Assembly (NCBI RefSeq): GCF_004331465.1 | Contig: NZ_SJKB01000020.1 | Span: 40,985-104,984, forward strand | Source of the DNA: Kribbella pittospori | Lineage (GTDB): Bacteria > Actinomycetota > Actinomycetes > Propionibacteriales > Kribbellaceae | Reading direction: 5' to 3' | DNA: 64,000 bases | Part shown: piece by piece, positions 44,858 to 52,949 of the stretch | Numbering within the stretch: position 1 is the first letter of the stretch | Layout of the letters: the number at the start of each line of letters is the position of its first letter | Notes under the pieces: generated by a model | Told to the model about the DNA's origin: nothing | Database searches by the model: none | Seen by the model: only the letters and a program-made list of their open reading frames with translations | Program-made: the position numbers and the translations under genes

Positions 44858-46028
44858 CCTCGTAGTACGCGCGTACAACGTCGGCTTCGGGGACGCCGTC
44901 CTCGTATCCATTCCGGAACGCTCGGTCAGCGGGCGCGAAACCACCCGGCATCTCCTCATCGACGTCGGCAATCTACTCGTCGGCGAGGCGAACGCGGACG
45001 ATGTCTTCGTTGACGTCGTGCGGGACATCGTCGACCGCACAGGCGGTGTCGTCGACCTCTACGTGATGACCCACGAGCATCTCGATCACGTCCAAGGTCT
45101 GCTCGCCGCCGCCAATGCCGGCGTCAAGCTGACAGCGAAGTACGCGTGGCTCACCGGCTCTGCCCATCCGCAGTACTACGAGAACCATCCGGATGCCGAG
45201 AAGAAGCGACGCAGCCTCCTCGAGGTGATCGGGGATCCACGGAACCTCAAGCAAGCCGACAGCGACATCTGGCTCGCGATGATGGTCAAGAACAACTCGT
45301 TGACCCTCGACCGGGGACTTGCCGTCAAGACCGCCGACTACATCGACCACCTGCGGCAGCTGGCGCCGAAGGCTCGGACCCACTACGTGGACCGGACCAC
45401 AGACACAGCGCGAAAACATCCATTCAAGGAGACCCGCATCCGCATCCTGGCACCGGAGGAGGACACCTCCTCGTACTACGGCCGCGTACGACGCGGTCCG
45501 TCGTTCGCAGCCACAGCCGCGGACGACGGACCACCCGGCCCAGCAGTCGAGGGCTTGCCGGACCCACCACCAGGCGTCGACCCGGGCGCCTACTTCGACC
45601 TCGTGCGGGCACGCCGGGACGGCCTACGCCAGAACATCAGAGAGATTGACAAAGCGAACAACAACACCAGCGTCGTACTGCAGATCGAGTGGAGCGGCTG
45701 GCGACTGCTGTTCACCGGCGACGCCGAGTTGAGGTCCTGGCAACAGATGCACGACCTGGGGGTTCTGCAACCGGTGCACCTCGTCAAGATCTCTCATCAC
45801 GGCAGCCACAACGGCACGCTCGACGATCACATCGAGGACGTACTGCCGACGGCAGATGACGATGGACGCGAACGGCACGCCATCGTCTCCACGCACGACC
45901 ACGACTGGCCGAGCATCCCCGACGAAGACACCCTCAAGCTCTACAGGGACAGAGCCACGCTCCATGACACCCGCGAGGTGGCTCGCGGGTCGCATATCGA
46001 GGTCAGGTTCCGCCGAGTCGCAAGCTGA
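44850..46028 (+). CDS. Second ComEC-like metallo-beta-lactamase-fold hydrolase
   Basis: 392 residues, soluble. The start VVRAYNVGFGDAVLV is the ComEC-like opening strand; THEHLDHVQG (about 74-83) is the metal motif; NNNTSVVLQIEW, LLFTGDAE and KISHHGSHNG form the ComEC second half. A Pro/Gly-rich, probably disordered segment (about 215-260) interrupts the fold. ATG 44850 follows GAGGGG inside the peptidase gene. Like the 14730-15884 protein it lacks a channel domain. Likely a phosphodiesterase or nuclease linked to the peptidase; the target is unknown. Confidence 0.8.
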   Translation: MDDLVVRAYNVGFGDAVLVSIPERSVSGRETTRHLLIDVGNLLVGEANADDVFVDVVRDIVDRTGGVVDLYVMTHEHLDHVQGLLAAANAGVKLTAKYAWLTGSAHPQYYENHPDAEKKRRSLLEVIGDPRNLKQADSDIWLAMMVKNNSLTLDRGLAVKTADYIDHLRQLAPKARTHYVDRTTDTARKHPFKETRIRILAPEEDTSSYYGRVRRGPSFAATAADDGPPGPAVEGLPDPPPGVDPGAYFDLVRARRDGLRQNIREIDKANNNTSVVLQIEWSGWRLLFTGDAELRSWQQMHDLGVLQPVHLVKISHHGSHNGTLDDHIEDVLPTADDDGRERHAIVSTHDHDWPSIPDEDTLKLYRDRATLHDTREVARGSHIEVRFRRVAS

Positions 46029-46094
46029 TGCGACGCTCAGGCGCCGGGAAGCCGAAGGTCCAGCGCCGCCAACTGGCAGGGGGTAGGCAACGCA

Positions 46095-46331
46095 ATGAGC
46101 AACGATTTCGACCCGGACGATGTCAAAACGGGACCGATCCGGGGATTCAACCCGGGCCATGAGACGCCGGGCGGAGACGCCGCTGTGGTCGACAAGACCG
46201 CGGAGATCATCGACGAACTACGCGAGGAGATCCGCGAGCAGATCCAGCAGGAATTCCGTCAAGAACGCAAACCACACGGGGAGAAGACGCCAGGTGGCTC
46301 GACAGCCGATGATCCCGAGTCCGGGCGTTGA
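46095..46331 (+). CDS. Small charged protein with a coiled-coil stretch
   Basis: 78 residues. The middle (TAEIIDELREEIREQIQQEF, about 35-54) is a strongly charged amphipathic helix that could dimerise; both ends are Gly/Pro/Asp-rich and disordered. No family. It lies 66 bases after the MBL gene and just before the membrane-protein gene, so it may be an adaptor of this operon. Confidence 0.6.
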   Translation: MSNDFDPDDVKTGPIRGFNPGHETPGGDAAVVDKTAEIIDELREEIREQIQQEFRQERKPHGEKTPGGSTADDPESGR

Positions 46332-46338
46332 GCAACCG

Positions 46339-46831
46339 ATGACGACTGGGGGCGATGTCTTCAGCACCTTTGTCGAGGCCGAGGTCAAACCTGAGCGCGA
46401 GCGGAGGGCTTCTCTGGACACCCGCGGTGTCGCCATTCTGACGACCTCAGGGACGCTCCTGACGCTGGTCTTCGCGATCGGTGCGATCGTCACCGCGCTC
46501 ACCCCACGCCGCAACCGTCATTCTCCTGACACTTGGACTGGTCGGATTTGTGACCGCCGCCTTCTGTGGATTGATGGCCAACCGGCTCAAGAGATATGAC
46601 GTCGTCACAACCGATCAGCTCCGGAAGTGGAGGAATGATCCCGCGGCCTGGCAGGCCACGGATCAGGATGCTCGCCGCGCCATCACCAAGGGAAACATCA
46701 TCACGATAGAGACCCTCCGGGCGGGCAGCGACGCCAAAGCACACTGGATCGAAGTTGCACTGTGGGCACAGGTCGCCGCTCTGGCCATGGTGAGCGCCGG
46801 AATAGCAACCGCACTACTCGCCGCAATCTAG
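46339..46831 (+). pseudogene. Membrane protein of the peptidase/MBL operon, split by a frameshift
   Basis: The first part (from ATG 46339) ends in a membrane helix (VAILTTSGTLLTLVFAIGAI). The same protein continues one frame over as PHAATVILLTLGLVGFVTAA, then a cytoplasmic segment (YDVVTTDQLRKWRND) and a last membrane helix to 46831. Skipping one base in ACCCCAC near 46501-46506 joins them as AIVTAL-PHAATVILL. The pattern (two close helices, soluble middle, last helix after a K-A-rich stretch) loosely recalls membrane effectors of nucleotide-signalled defence systems such as PycTM; this is only a resemblance. A sequencing indel, true decay or programmed shift are all open. ATG 46309 is another possible start. 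Confidence 0.6.
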
Positions 46832-46978
46832 TGGACCCTCAACACCGGACCAGGTAGCAGCGGGAACGCCGCCGCCTCCGGCGCACGACCGCTTCCGGCG
46901 ACCGCGCCCTCGTCCAGCACCGCACGCCCATCACCGTCCCGTGGCGAGTGCGGCGCACTTCCGCCAGCGCAGCGAGAA

Positions 46979-47251
46979 CAGCAAGCAGTGTCGCGATGGT
47001 CGATCCGATGCTGACGAGAGGTCGACCACTTCCAGCCCCCCGACGCTGAGCCGCGGGCACGAGTCCGCTCACACATCCCGCCCTGCCTCAACCACGGGGC
47101 GGTCAATGGCGCGCGGTAGCGCGCAAGGCGCCGGCGGTAGCCGGCAACGGGGAAGGACGGCGATGAGCCGGGGGTGGGTGGGAGCGCGCGAAGCAGGCGC
47201 GGGAGGAGCGGAGCGACGGAGCGCTTGCGTAGCGTGCGTGGGCTGCTTACC
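46979..47251 (+). repeat. Dispersed repeat, copy 2 (hairpin-rich)
   Basis: Second copy of the 29208-29486 element, same orientation. Hairpins at 47109-47124 (GCGCGC, loop GGTA, GCGCGC) and 47130-47145 (GCCGGC, loop GGTA, GCCGGC) match those of copy 1, and the larger third stem is kept with G-T pairs. It ends 51 bases from the stop of the HD gene, so both copies lie directly 3' of a minus-strand gene, like REP-type elements. Confidence 0.75.
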
Positions 47252-47301
47252 TGATGCGCATGCCGGAGATGCGCTCGGCCCGGCGCCGGTCGGCGGCGTT
47301 C

Positions 47302-48075
47302 TTATTCGTGGAAGGGGGCGAGCCTGATTGTCACGTCGCTGAGCGCGAAGCGGTGTAGGTACCAGGCGCGACCATGCGGAACCTGCTTGGCTTCGGCTCG
47401 GAACAGCCCGGCGAACTCCCGTTTGAAGCCGACGCGTGGGTAGTCCTGGACGACTGTCTTGCGAACTGCGTCGGGTACTTCATTGCTGCGCAGCCCGAAC
47501 ACATCAACGGCTGCGCCGGCGGAAAGCAGGAAGGCTTCGGCACCGGATTCAACACCGACACCTGGGGTGTGGTGCATGGCAATCGCATTCGTCACGAGCT
47601 CGCGTTGGACCTCTGGTACGTCGTGGCGGTCAGTGAACTCGCGCGCCAGTGCCGCGCTCCGGACCGTGAAGTCGACGTCGGGGACCGGGCTCGGCAGGCC
47701 GGTGTCGTGAAACAGCGCGGCGACGTACAGCAATTCGTGATCGAACTCGACCCTGTCGAGTGCGGCGATGGCTGCACCCCAGGCGTACGCACGACGTGAG
47801 TGGTTGAGCAACGCCGGTGTCAGGAGGTCCTGAGCAGCAGCCTCGGCGTCTCGTGCCAGCAACGAATCCGGTGGGACCAGGGCGTCTGGTTCCACCGAGT
47901 TCCGGCGCCCCGAATGTGTTCGAGTGGCCATCGCCAGGCGGCCGACGATGATGCGGCCGTGGCTGCGCAGTAGCGGCCGGGCCAGCGAGATGCGTTCGCG
48001 GACCGTCAACACACCACCGGTGCGCTCGGTCCAACCGATGGAGCCGATTCGGGCGTCGGTCGCTGGATGGTTCAT
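47302..48075 (-). CDS. HD-domain phosphohydrolase-like protein
   Basis: 257 residues. The HD metal site is spread as LNHSRRAYAWG (His about 92), LFHDTGL (His-Asp about 123), AIAMHHTPG (His pair about 168) and a late Asp in AAVDVFGL, the layout of cyanamide-hydratase-like HD proteins. No signal peptide. ATG 48075; an upstream GTG would overlap the divergent gene's promoter. Substrate unknown: nucleotide, cyanamide and nitrile are all possible for the fold. Confidence 0.75.
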   Translation of the reverse strand: MNHPATDARIGSIGWTERTGGVLTVRERISLARPLLRSHGRIIVGRLAMATRTHSGRRNSVEPDALVPPDSLLARDAEAAAQDLLTPALLNHSRRAYAWGAAIAALDRVEFDHELLYVAALFHDTGLPSPVPDVDFTVRSAALAREFTDRHDVPEVQRELVTNAIAMHHTPGVGVESGAEAFLLSAGAAVDVFGLRSNEVPDAVRKTVVQDYPRVGFKREFAGLFRAEAKQVPHGRAWYLHRFALSDVTIRLAPFHE

Positions 48076-48201
48076 GCGAATCTCACCATTCGTCGATGGT
48101 GTCAGAGTAGAGCGTTCGGAGTCAGAGGCGCAGGCGGCCCGCGGCATACGCCGTACGCCGACGTCTCGACACCACCGACCCGTAGAGCGGAAACTGCCAG
48201 C

Positions 48202-49359
48202 ATGGCCGAGACACCGCGCATCCCGCCTGATGATGACCGCGTGGAGGTCATCGTGGTGGGTGCGGGCCAGGCTGGGCTGGCGATCGGGTTCTTTCTGGCC
48301 CGTCAGGGTCGCCGGTTCATGATCCTGGAGGCCGCCGACACGGTGGGTGCAGCCTGGCGGGACCGGTGGGATTCGCTTGCCCTGTTCACACCGCGCCGGT
48401 ATGACGCACTCCCGGGAGCGGTCTTCCCGGGGGATCCCGACGGTTACCCGACTCGTGACGAGGTGGCCTCATATCTGAAGGCGTACGCGGAGACCTACAA
48501 GCTCCCAGTGGTTCTGAACAGTGCCGTCAAGTCACTGACCCAGATCGACGATGGGTTTCAGCTCGAGTGCAACGGCAGGAGTCTGAGGGCCGACCAGGTC
48601 GTGGTGGCCACCGGTCCATTCCATCTGCCGCTAACGCCGGCGCTGGCCGGTCAGCTCGGTCCTGAGGTCTTCCAGATGCACAGCACGGGGTACCGGCGAC
48701 CGCGGGACATCCCGGCGGGGACCGTGCTGGTTGTCGGTGGGGGCAATACCGGTTTCCAGATCGCGACGGAGCTCACCAGCACACATGCGGTTCACCTCTC
48801 GGTCGGCTCAAAGCAAACGCCGCTGCCCCAGAAAGTTTGGCGCCGCGACCTGTTCTGGTGGCTCACCAAGACAGGGTTACTCACCATGACTGTCGATTCA
48901 CGCCTCGGGCGCCGGCTGAGCGAGCGGGACACACTCATCGGTTCAAGCCCAAGGCAGCTCAGACGTCTCGGGGTCGGCCTGCATCCGAGAGCGGTCAGCG
49001 CGTCGAACAACACCGTGAACTTCGCTGACGGTACCCAACTCAACGTCGACGCAGTCGTATGGGCAACCGGATACCAGCCCGACTACTCCTGGATCGACGC
49101 TCCGGTACTGGATTCCGGAGGACGGGTCCGCCACCGCAGAGGAGTGACCAACCTGCCGGGACTCTACTTTCTCGGCCTGTATTGGCAACACACCCGCGGC
49201 TCGGCGTTGCTCGGCTGGGTGAAGGACGACGCCGAGTACATCGCCGCACAGATCCAAATCCTGGCCGACGGCCGCAAACCGCCGCCAGATGCAGCCAATC
49301 GTGAACACCCCGAGGTCGGAGAAACTCAGGAGAAGCGCAATCATGTCGAGCCACAGTGA
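48202..49359 (+). CDS. Flavin-containing monooxygenase-like NAD(P)/FAD oxidoreductase
   Basis: 385 residues with two Rossmann motifs: VVGAGQAGLAIG at about 19-30 for FAD and VVGGGNTGFQIA at about 177-188 for NADPH. WRDRWDSLALFTPRRYDALPG and the ATGYQPDYSW segment are typical of the CzcO/ArsO-like group. It overlaps the multicopper oxidase gene by 17 bases, so the two are translationally linked; a shared role in redox or metal stress is plausible. Divergent from the HD gene. Confidence 0.82.
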   Translation: MAETPRIPPDDDRVEVIVVGAGQAGLAIGFFLARQGRRFMILEAADTVGAAWRDRWDSLALFTPRRYDALPGAVFPGDPDGYPTRDEVASYLKAYAETYKLPVVLNSAVKSLTQIDDGFQLECNGRSLRADQVVVATGPFHLPLTPALAGQLGPEVFQMHSTGYRRPRDIPAGTVLVVGGGNTGFQIATELTSTHAVHLSVGSKQTPLPQKVWRRDLFWWLTKTGLLTMTVDSRLGRRLSERDTLIGSSPRQLRRLGVGLHPRAVSASNNTVNFADGTQLNVDAVVWATGYQPDYSWIDAPVLDSGGRVRHRRGVTNLPGLYFLGLYWQHTRGSALLGWVKDDAEYIAAQIQILADGRKPPPDAANREHPEVGETQEKRNHVEPQ

Positions 49360-51094
49360 CCACCCCGGAAGTGAGAATCACGGAAACTTCCCCGCCGACA
49401 TCCGTGACCTTCCAGAATCCCGGCCATCCGAGATCGTCTCTCTCGCAAACGGAGAAGCGTTCGACCTGCGGATCGCTCCGATGGTCAAACGGCTGGGCGA
49501 TGCGGCCGTGCGCATGCTTGCGTACAACGGGTCGGTGCCGGGACCAACCATGCGGGTCCAGCAGGGTTCGGAAGTGGTCATCAACGTGACCAACGAGGCC
49601 GACACCGAGGCCACCGTGCACTGGCACGGACTGCGGTTGCAGAACGCGTACGACGGGACCCACGAAACCCAGACACCGATGCAGGTGGGCCAGAGCTTCA
49701 GCTATCGACTGCAGTTCCACGATCCCGGCCTGTACTGGTACCACCCCCACATCCGCGAGGACTACGGCCAGGAGATGGGCCTGTACGGCAACATCCTGGT
49801 CGTCCCGTCGGACCCCGGCTACTGGCCCCCGGTGAACCGCGAGGAGCTGATCACCCTCGACGACGTGCTGCTCGAGAACGGCCAGATCGCGTCGTTCAGC
49901 CGCACCGAGACGACGTACGTGGCGATGGGGCGGTTCGGCGACACCATGCTCATCAACGGTGACGTCACCGTTGAACTGTCGGCCGACCTCGGGGAGGTGG
50001 TCCGCTTCTACCTCACCAATACGGCCAACACGCGGGTCTTCAATGTCGGCTTCGACACGGCCCGGATGAAGCTGGTAGGTGGTGACAGCGGCAGGGTCGA
50101 GCAGGAAGCCTTCGTGACTGAGGTGATGCTCGCGCCGTCAGAGCGGATCGTCGTCGACGTCCAGTTCGATCAGCCTGGAACGGTGACCCTCGAGCATCGG
50201 CATCCGGAGCGCACCTATCCCCTGGCGTCAGTCACTGTTCGCGAGACCGCGGCCGAGCCTGAGCTGACCAAGCAGTTCGAGGTCCTTCGCACCAACGCCG
50301 ACATGACAGCCGAACGGGATCGGCTCGACCGGTACCGCGCTGTGGCGCCGGACAAGACGCTCGCGTTCGTGGCTGAAATGGACATGGGCGTACCCGACGG
50401 CCCCATCGTCTACTCCTGCCCCATGCACTCCGAAGTCATCACCTCCGACCAGGGCCGATGCCCGCATTGCGGCATGAAACTGGTTGCCGTCGCGGCCACC
50501 TACACCTGCCCGATGCATCCCGACGTCGTGAGCGACTCACCAGACCGCTGCCCCGAGTGCGGGATGAAGCTGATGCCGTCGCAACTCGTCGGCCAGGCCC
50601 AAGAACACCACGGCGACGACCCCACGCATGCACAGCATCATGCGACGGACCAGCACGGCCACGCAGGCGGTCACAGCCATGAGGCGACAGGTGGCATCGA
50701 GTGGGAAGACGACATGGTCGAGGTCAACCGGATCACGACACCGGCCAACATGCGCTGGAAGCTCGTCGACCGCAGCACCGGTGAGGAGAACCATGCGATC
50801 GACTGGCATTTCAACGTCGGCGATCAGGTGAAGATCAGGCTGGTCAACGAAATGGACTCCGACCACCCGATGCACCACCCCTTCCACATCCACGGCGCGG
50901 GCCGCTTCCTGGTCATGAGCCGCGACGACACCGTCGAGCCCAATCTCGTCTGGAAGGACACCGTTCTCGTGCGTACCGGCGAAACCGTCGACATCCTCCT
51001 CGACGTGACCAACCCCGGTCTCTGGATGGCCCACTGCCACATCGCCGAACACCACGAGAGCGGAATGATGTTCAGCTTCACCGTCGACCCCTAG
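49343..51094 (+). CDS. Multicopper oxidase with two internal heavy-metal-binding domains
   Basis: 583-residue laccase/CotA-type enzyme with no signal peptide, so probably cytoplasmic. N-terminal cupredoxin copper ligands: HWHGLRL (about 92-98) and WYHPHIRED (about 132-140). C-terminal ligands: HPMHHPFHIHG (about 509-519) and MAHCHIAEHHESGMM (type 1 copper, about 560-574). Inserted between about residues 352 and 410 are two copies of the heavy-metal-binding motif, YSCPMHSEV...CPHCGMKL and YTCPMHPDV...CPECGMKL, then a His-rich linker. The inserts normally occur in CusB/CopA-like proteins and suggest copper delivery or sensing. AGGAGAAG precedes ATG 49343. Confidence 0.85.
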   Translation: MSSHSDHPGSENHGNFPADIRDLPESRPSEIVSLANGEAFDLRIAPMVKRLGDAAVRMLAYNGSVPGPTMRVQQGSEVVINVTNEADTEATVHWHGLRLQNAYDGTHETQTPMQVGQSFSYRLQFHDPGLYWYHPHIREDYGQEMGLYGNILVVPSDPGYWPPVNREELITLDDVLLENGQIASFSRTETTYVAMGRFGDTMLINGDVTVELSADLGEVVRFYLTNTANTRVFNVGFDTARMKLVGGDSGRVEQEAFVTEVMLAPSERIVVDVQFDQPGTVTLEHRHPERTYPLASVTVRETAAEPELTKQFEVLRTNADMTAERDRLDRYRAVAPDKTLAFVAEMDMGVPDGPIVYSCPMHSEVITSDQGRCPHCGMKLVAVAATYTCPMHPDVVSDSPDRCPECGMKLMPSQLVGQAQEHHGDDPTHAQHHATDQHGHAGGHSHEATGGIEWEDDMVEVNRITTPANMRWKLVDRSTGEENHAIDWHFNVGDQVKIRLVNEMDSDHPMHHPFHIHGAGRFLVMSRDDTVEPNLVWKDTVLVRTGETVDILLDVTNPGLWMAHCHIAEHHESGMMFSFTVDP

Positions 51095-51158
51095 CCCGTA
51101 GCAGTGCGTGGTCAGCTGCACACGTCGCCGTACGCCGAAGTGTTCGACCGGCGGTCGG

Positions 51159-52898
51159 TCAGATCGGGGCGCGGAGCTCGAGGACCGTGCCGTGCGGTTC
51201 GTTCGAGCCGAGGCGTACCGAACCGCGCAGGCCGGCCGCGCGCTCGCGGAAGGTCCGCAGTCCGCTGTCCCGGTCAGCGGCGCCGATGCCACCACCGTCG
51301 TCGGCGACACGCAGGAGGAGTTCCTCGCCGGTGACCGAGATGTCGACGGCCACCGAGCCGGCTCCGGCATGGCGGACGATGTTGGACAGCGCCTCCCGCA
51401 AGACGGCAAGCAGCTCGTCCCAGGCTTCGGCCGGGACGGCGGTGTCGACCGGACCTGTGACAGTGAGCTGCGGCCGGAATCCAAGGGTTTCGGCGTACTC
51501 CGCGACGAGTGCTGTGATGCCGGCGCGAAGCGACTCCCGCCCCGGATGATGGTGCAGCTCGAAGATCGCGGAGCGAAGATCCGCGATGGTGGCGTCGATG
51601 TCCTGCACCGCCCGTGCGACCCGCTCCTGGGCCTGCGGCTGAAGCGTGCGCTGCATGCCTTGCAACTGCAGACCGGTGGCGAACAGTCGCTGGATGACGA
51701 GGTCGTGCAGATCGCGGGCGATCCGATCGCGATCCTCGAGAACCGCGAGGGCGGCCTGGTCGCGCCGGGCTTGTGCACGGTCGAGCGCGACAGTGGTCTG
51801 GTTGGCGAACATCTCGAGCAGATCGGTTCCCGGCGTGACAGCCAGTGCGGTTCCCTGATCCGCGGCGACGACCAGAGCACCGCCGGCGTGGTTCAGGCCC
51901 GCCGGCAGCGGAGCGATGATCGTGCGGCCCAGACCTCCCAGCTCGGGAAGCTGGGACAGCAGGCCGCAATCCTTCAGGAACTGCGTCAGATCCTCGATGA
52001 CGACCCGGTGATCGCCGTCGAGCAGATCGGCGACGATCGGGTGGTCCACCGGGATTCTGCGTTCGAGGTACGGCCCGATGACCGGGGGCGCGTCGAGTGC
52101 CTGGACGACCAGCTCGTCATCCAGGTGGAGCAGGATCGCACCGACTCGCGATGCCGACACCTCGCGGGCCCTGCGCGCGACGAGATCCAGACTTTCCTGC
52201 GGGTCGAACTCGTCGAGCATGAACTGCGTGATCTCCGCGGTGACCTCGTGCCACCGTCGGCGGCGCTCGGTATCGGCGTACAGGCGCGCGTTGTCGACCA
52301 CCACACCGGCTGCCGCGGCAAGTGCCTGGACGGTACGTTCGTCGTCCTCGGTGAAGTCGCTGCCGTCGCTCTTCTCCGTCAGGTACAGATTCCCGTACGC
52401 CCGCTCCCTCGTCCGGATCGGGACGCCCAGGAACGACTTCATCGGCGGGTGGTTGGGCGGGAAGCCGTACGACCTGGGGTGACCAGCCAGGTCCGTCAGC
52501 CGCAGCGGCTCGGGATGGTCGATCAACAGCCCCAGGATGCCGTGCCCCTCGGGATAGGGACCGATCTCAGCGATCTGCTCGTCGTCGACCCCATGAGTGA
52601 TGAAACGCGACAGCCGCTTGCCGTCGGGCCGGACGACTCCCAGCGCGCCGTAGCGGGCTCCGACCAGTTCGCACGCCGCGGTGACGATCCGGTCCAGTGT
52701 GCTGTTCAGGTCGAGGTCGGCACCGATGCCGACGACGGCGTCGAGGAGTGCCCGGAGCCGCTCCTGGGTGTCCATGATCTCGTCGACCCTGCCGACCAGT
52801 TCCTGCAGCAACGCCTCGAGCCGTACCCGCGACAACCCGGTGTCGCCGAGCGCGCCCCGATCCCACGACGTACCGCTGTGATCTTCGGGCACGGGCAC
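51159..52898 (-). CDS. DosS/DevS-type GAF sensor histidine kinase
   Basis: 579 residues: GAF-A (about 63-205), GAF-B (about 230-375), HisKA_3 with the phospho-histidine in RDLHDLVIQRLFATGLQ (about 398) and an HATPase domain to the end. In GAF-A the stretch GFPPNHPPMKSFLGVP contains His150, at the place where mycobacterial DosS binds heme (His149), so sensing O2/NO/CO is likely. No response regulator is next to it, so its DevR partner lies elsewhere. Divergent from pta. It stands next to acetate-fermentation and universal stress genes, the usual company of a dormancy regulon. Confidence 0.88.
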   Translation of the reverse strand: MPVPEDHSGTSWDRGALGDTGLSRVRLEALLQELVGRVDEIMDTQERLRALLDAVVGIGADLDLNSTLDRIVTAACELVGARYGALGVVRPDGKRLSRFITHGVDDEQIAEIGPYPEGHGILGLLIDHPEPLRLTDLAGHPRSYGFPPNHPPMKSFLGVPIRTRERAYGNLYLTEKSDGSDFTEDDERTVQALAAAAGVVVDNARLYADTERRRRWHEVTAEITQFMLDEFDPQESLDLVARRAREVSASRVGAILLHLDDELVVQALDAPPVIGPYLERRIPVDHPIVADLLDGDHRVVIEDLTQFLKDCGLLSQLPELGGLGRTIIAPLPAGLNHAGGALVVAADQGTALAVTPGTDLLEMFANQTTVALDRAQARRDQAALAVLEDRDRIARDLHDLVIQRLFATGLQLQGMQRTLQPQAQERVARAVQDIDATIADLRSAIFELHHHPGRESLRAGITALVAEYAETLGFRPQLTVTGPVDTAVPAEAWDELLAVLREALSNIVRHAGAGSVAVDISVTGEELLLRVADDGGGIGAADRDSGLRTFRERAAGLRGSVRLGSNEPHGTVLELRAPI

Positions 52899-52949
52899 GA
52901 CCCCCAGCCTAGGGAGACCTCTCCACCGCTACCAGCTTAGGGTTCATCC

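Noticed and set aside
29208..47251. The two repeat copies as ends of one mobile island
   Set aside because: They are direct repeats 17.8 kb apart, but the DNA between holds core genes (nadAB, sdhCAB) and no integrase or transposase, so a single transposon or genomic island is unlikely.
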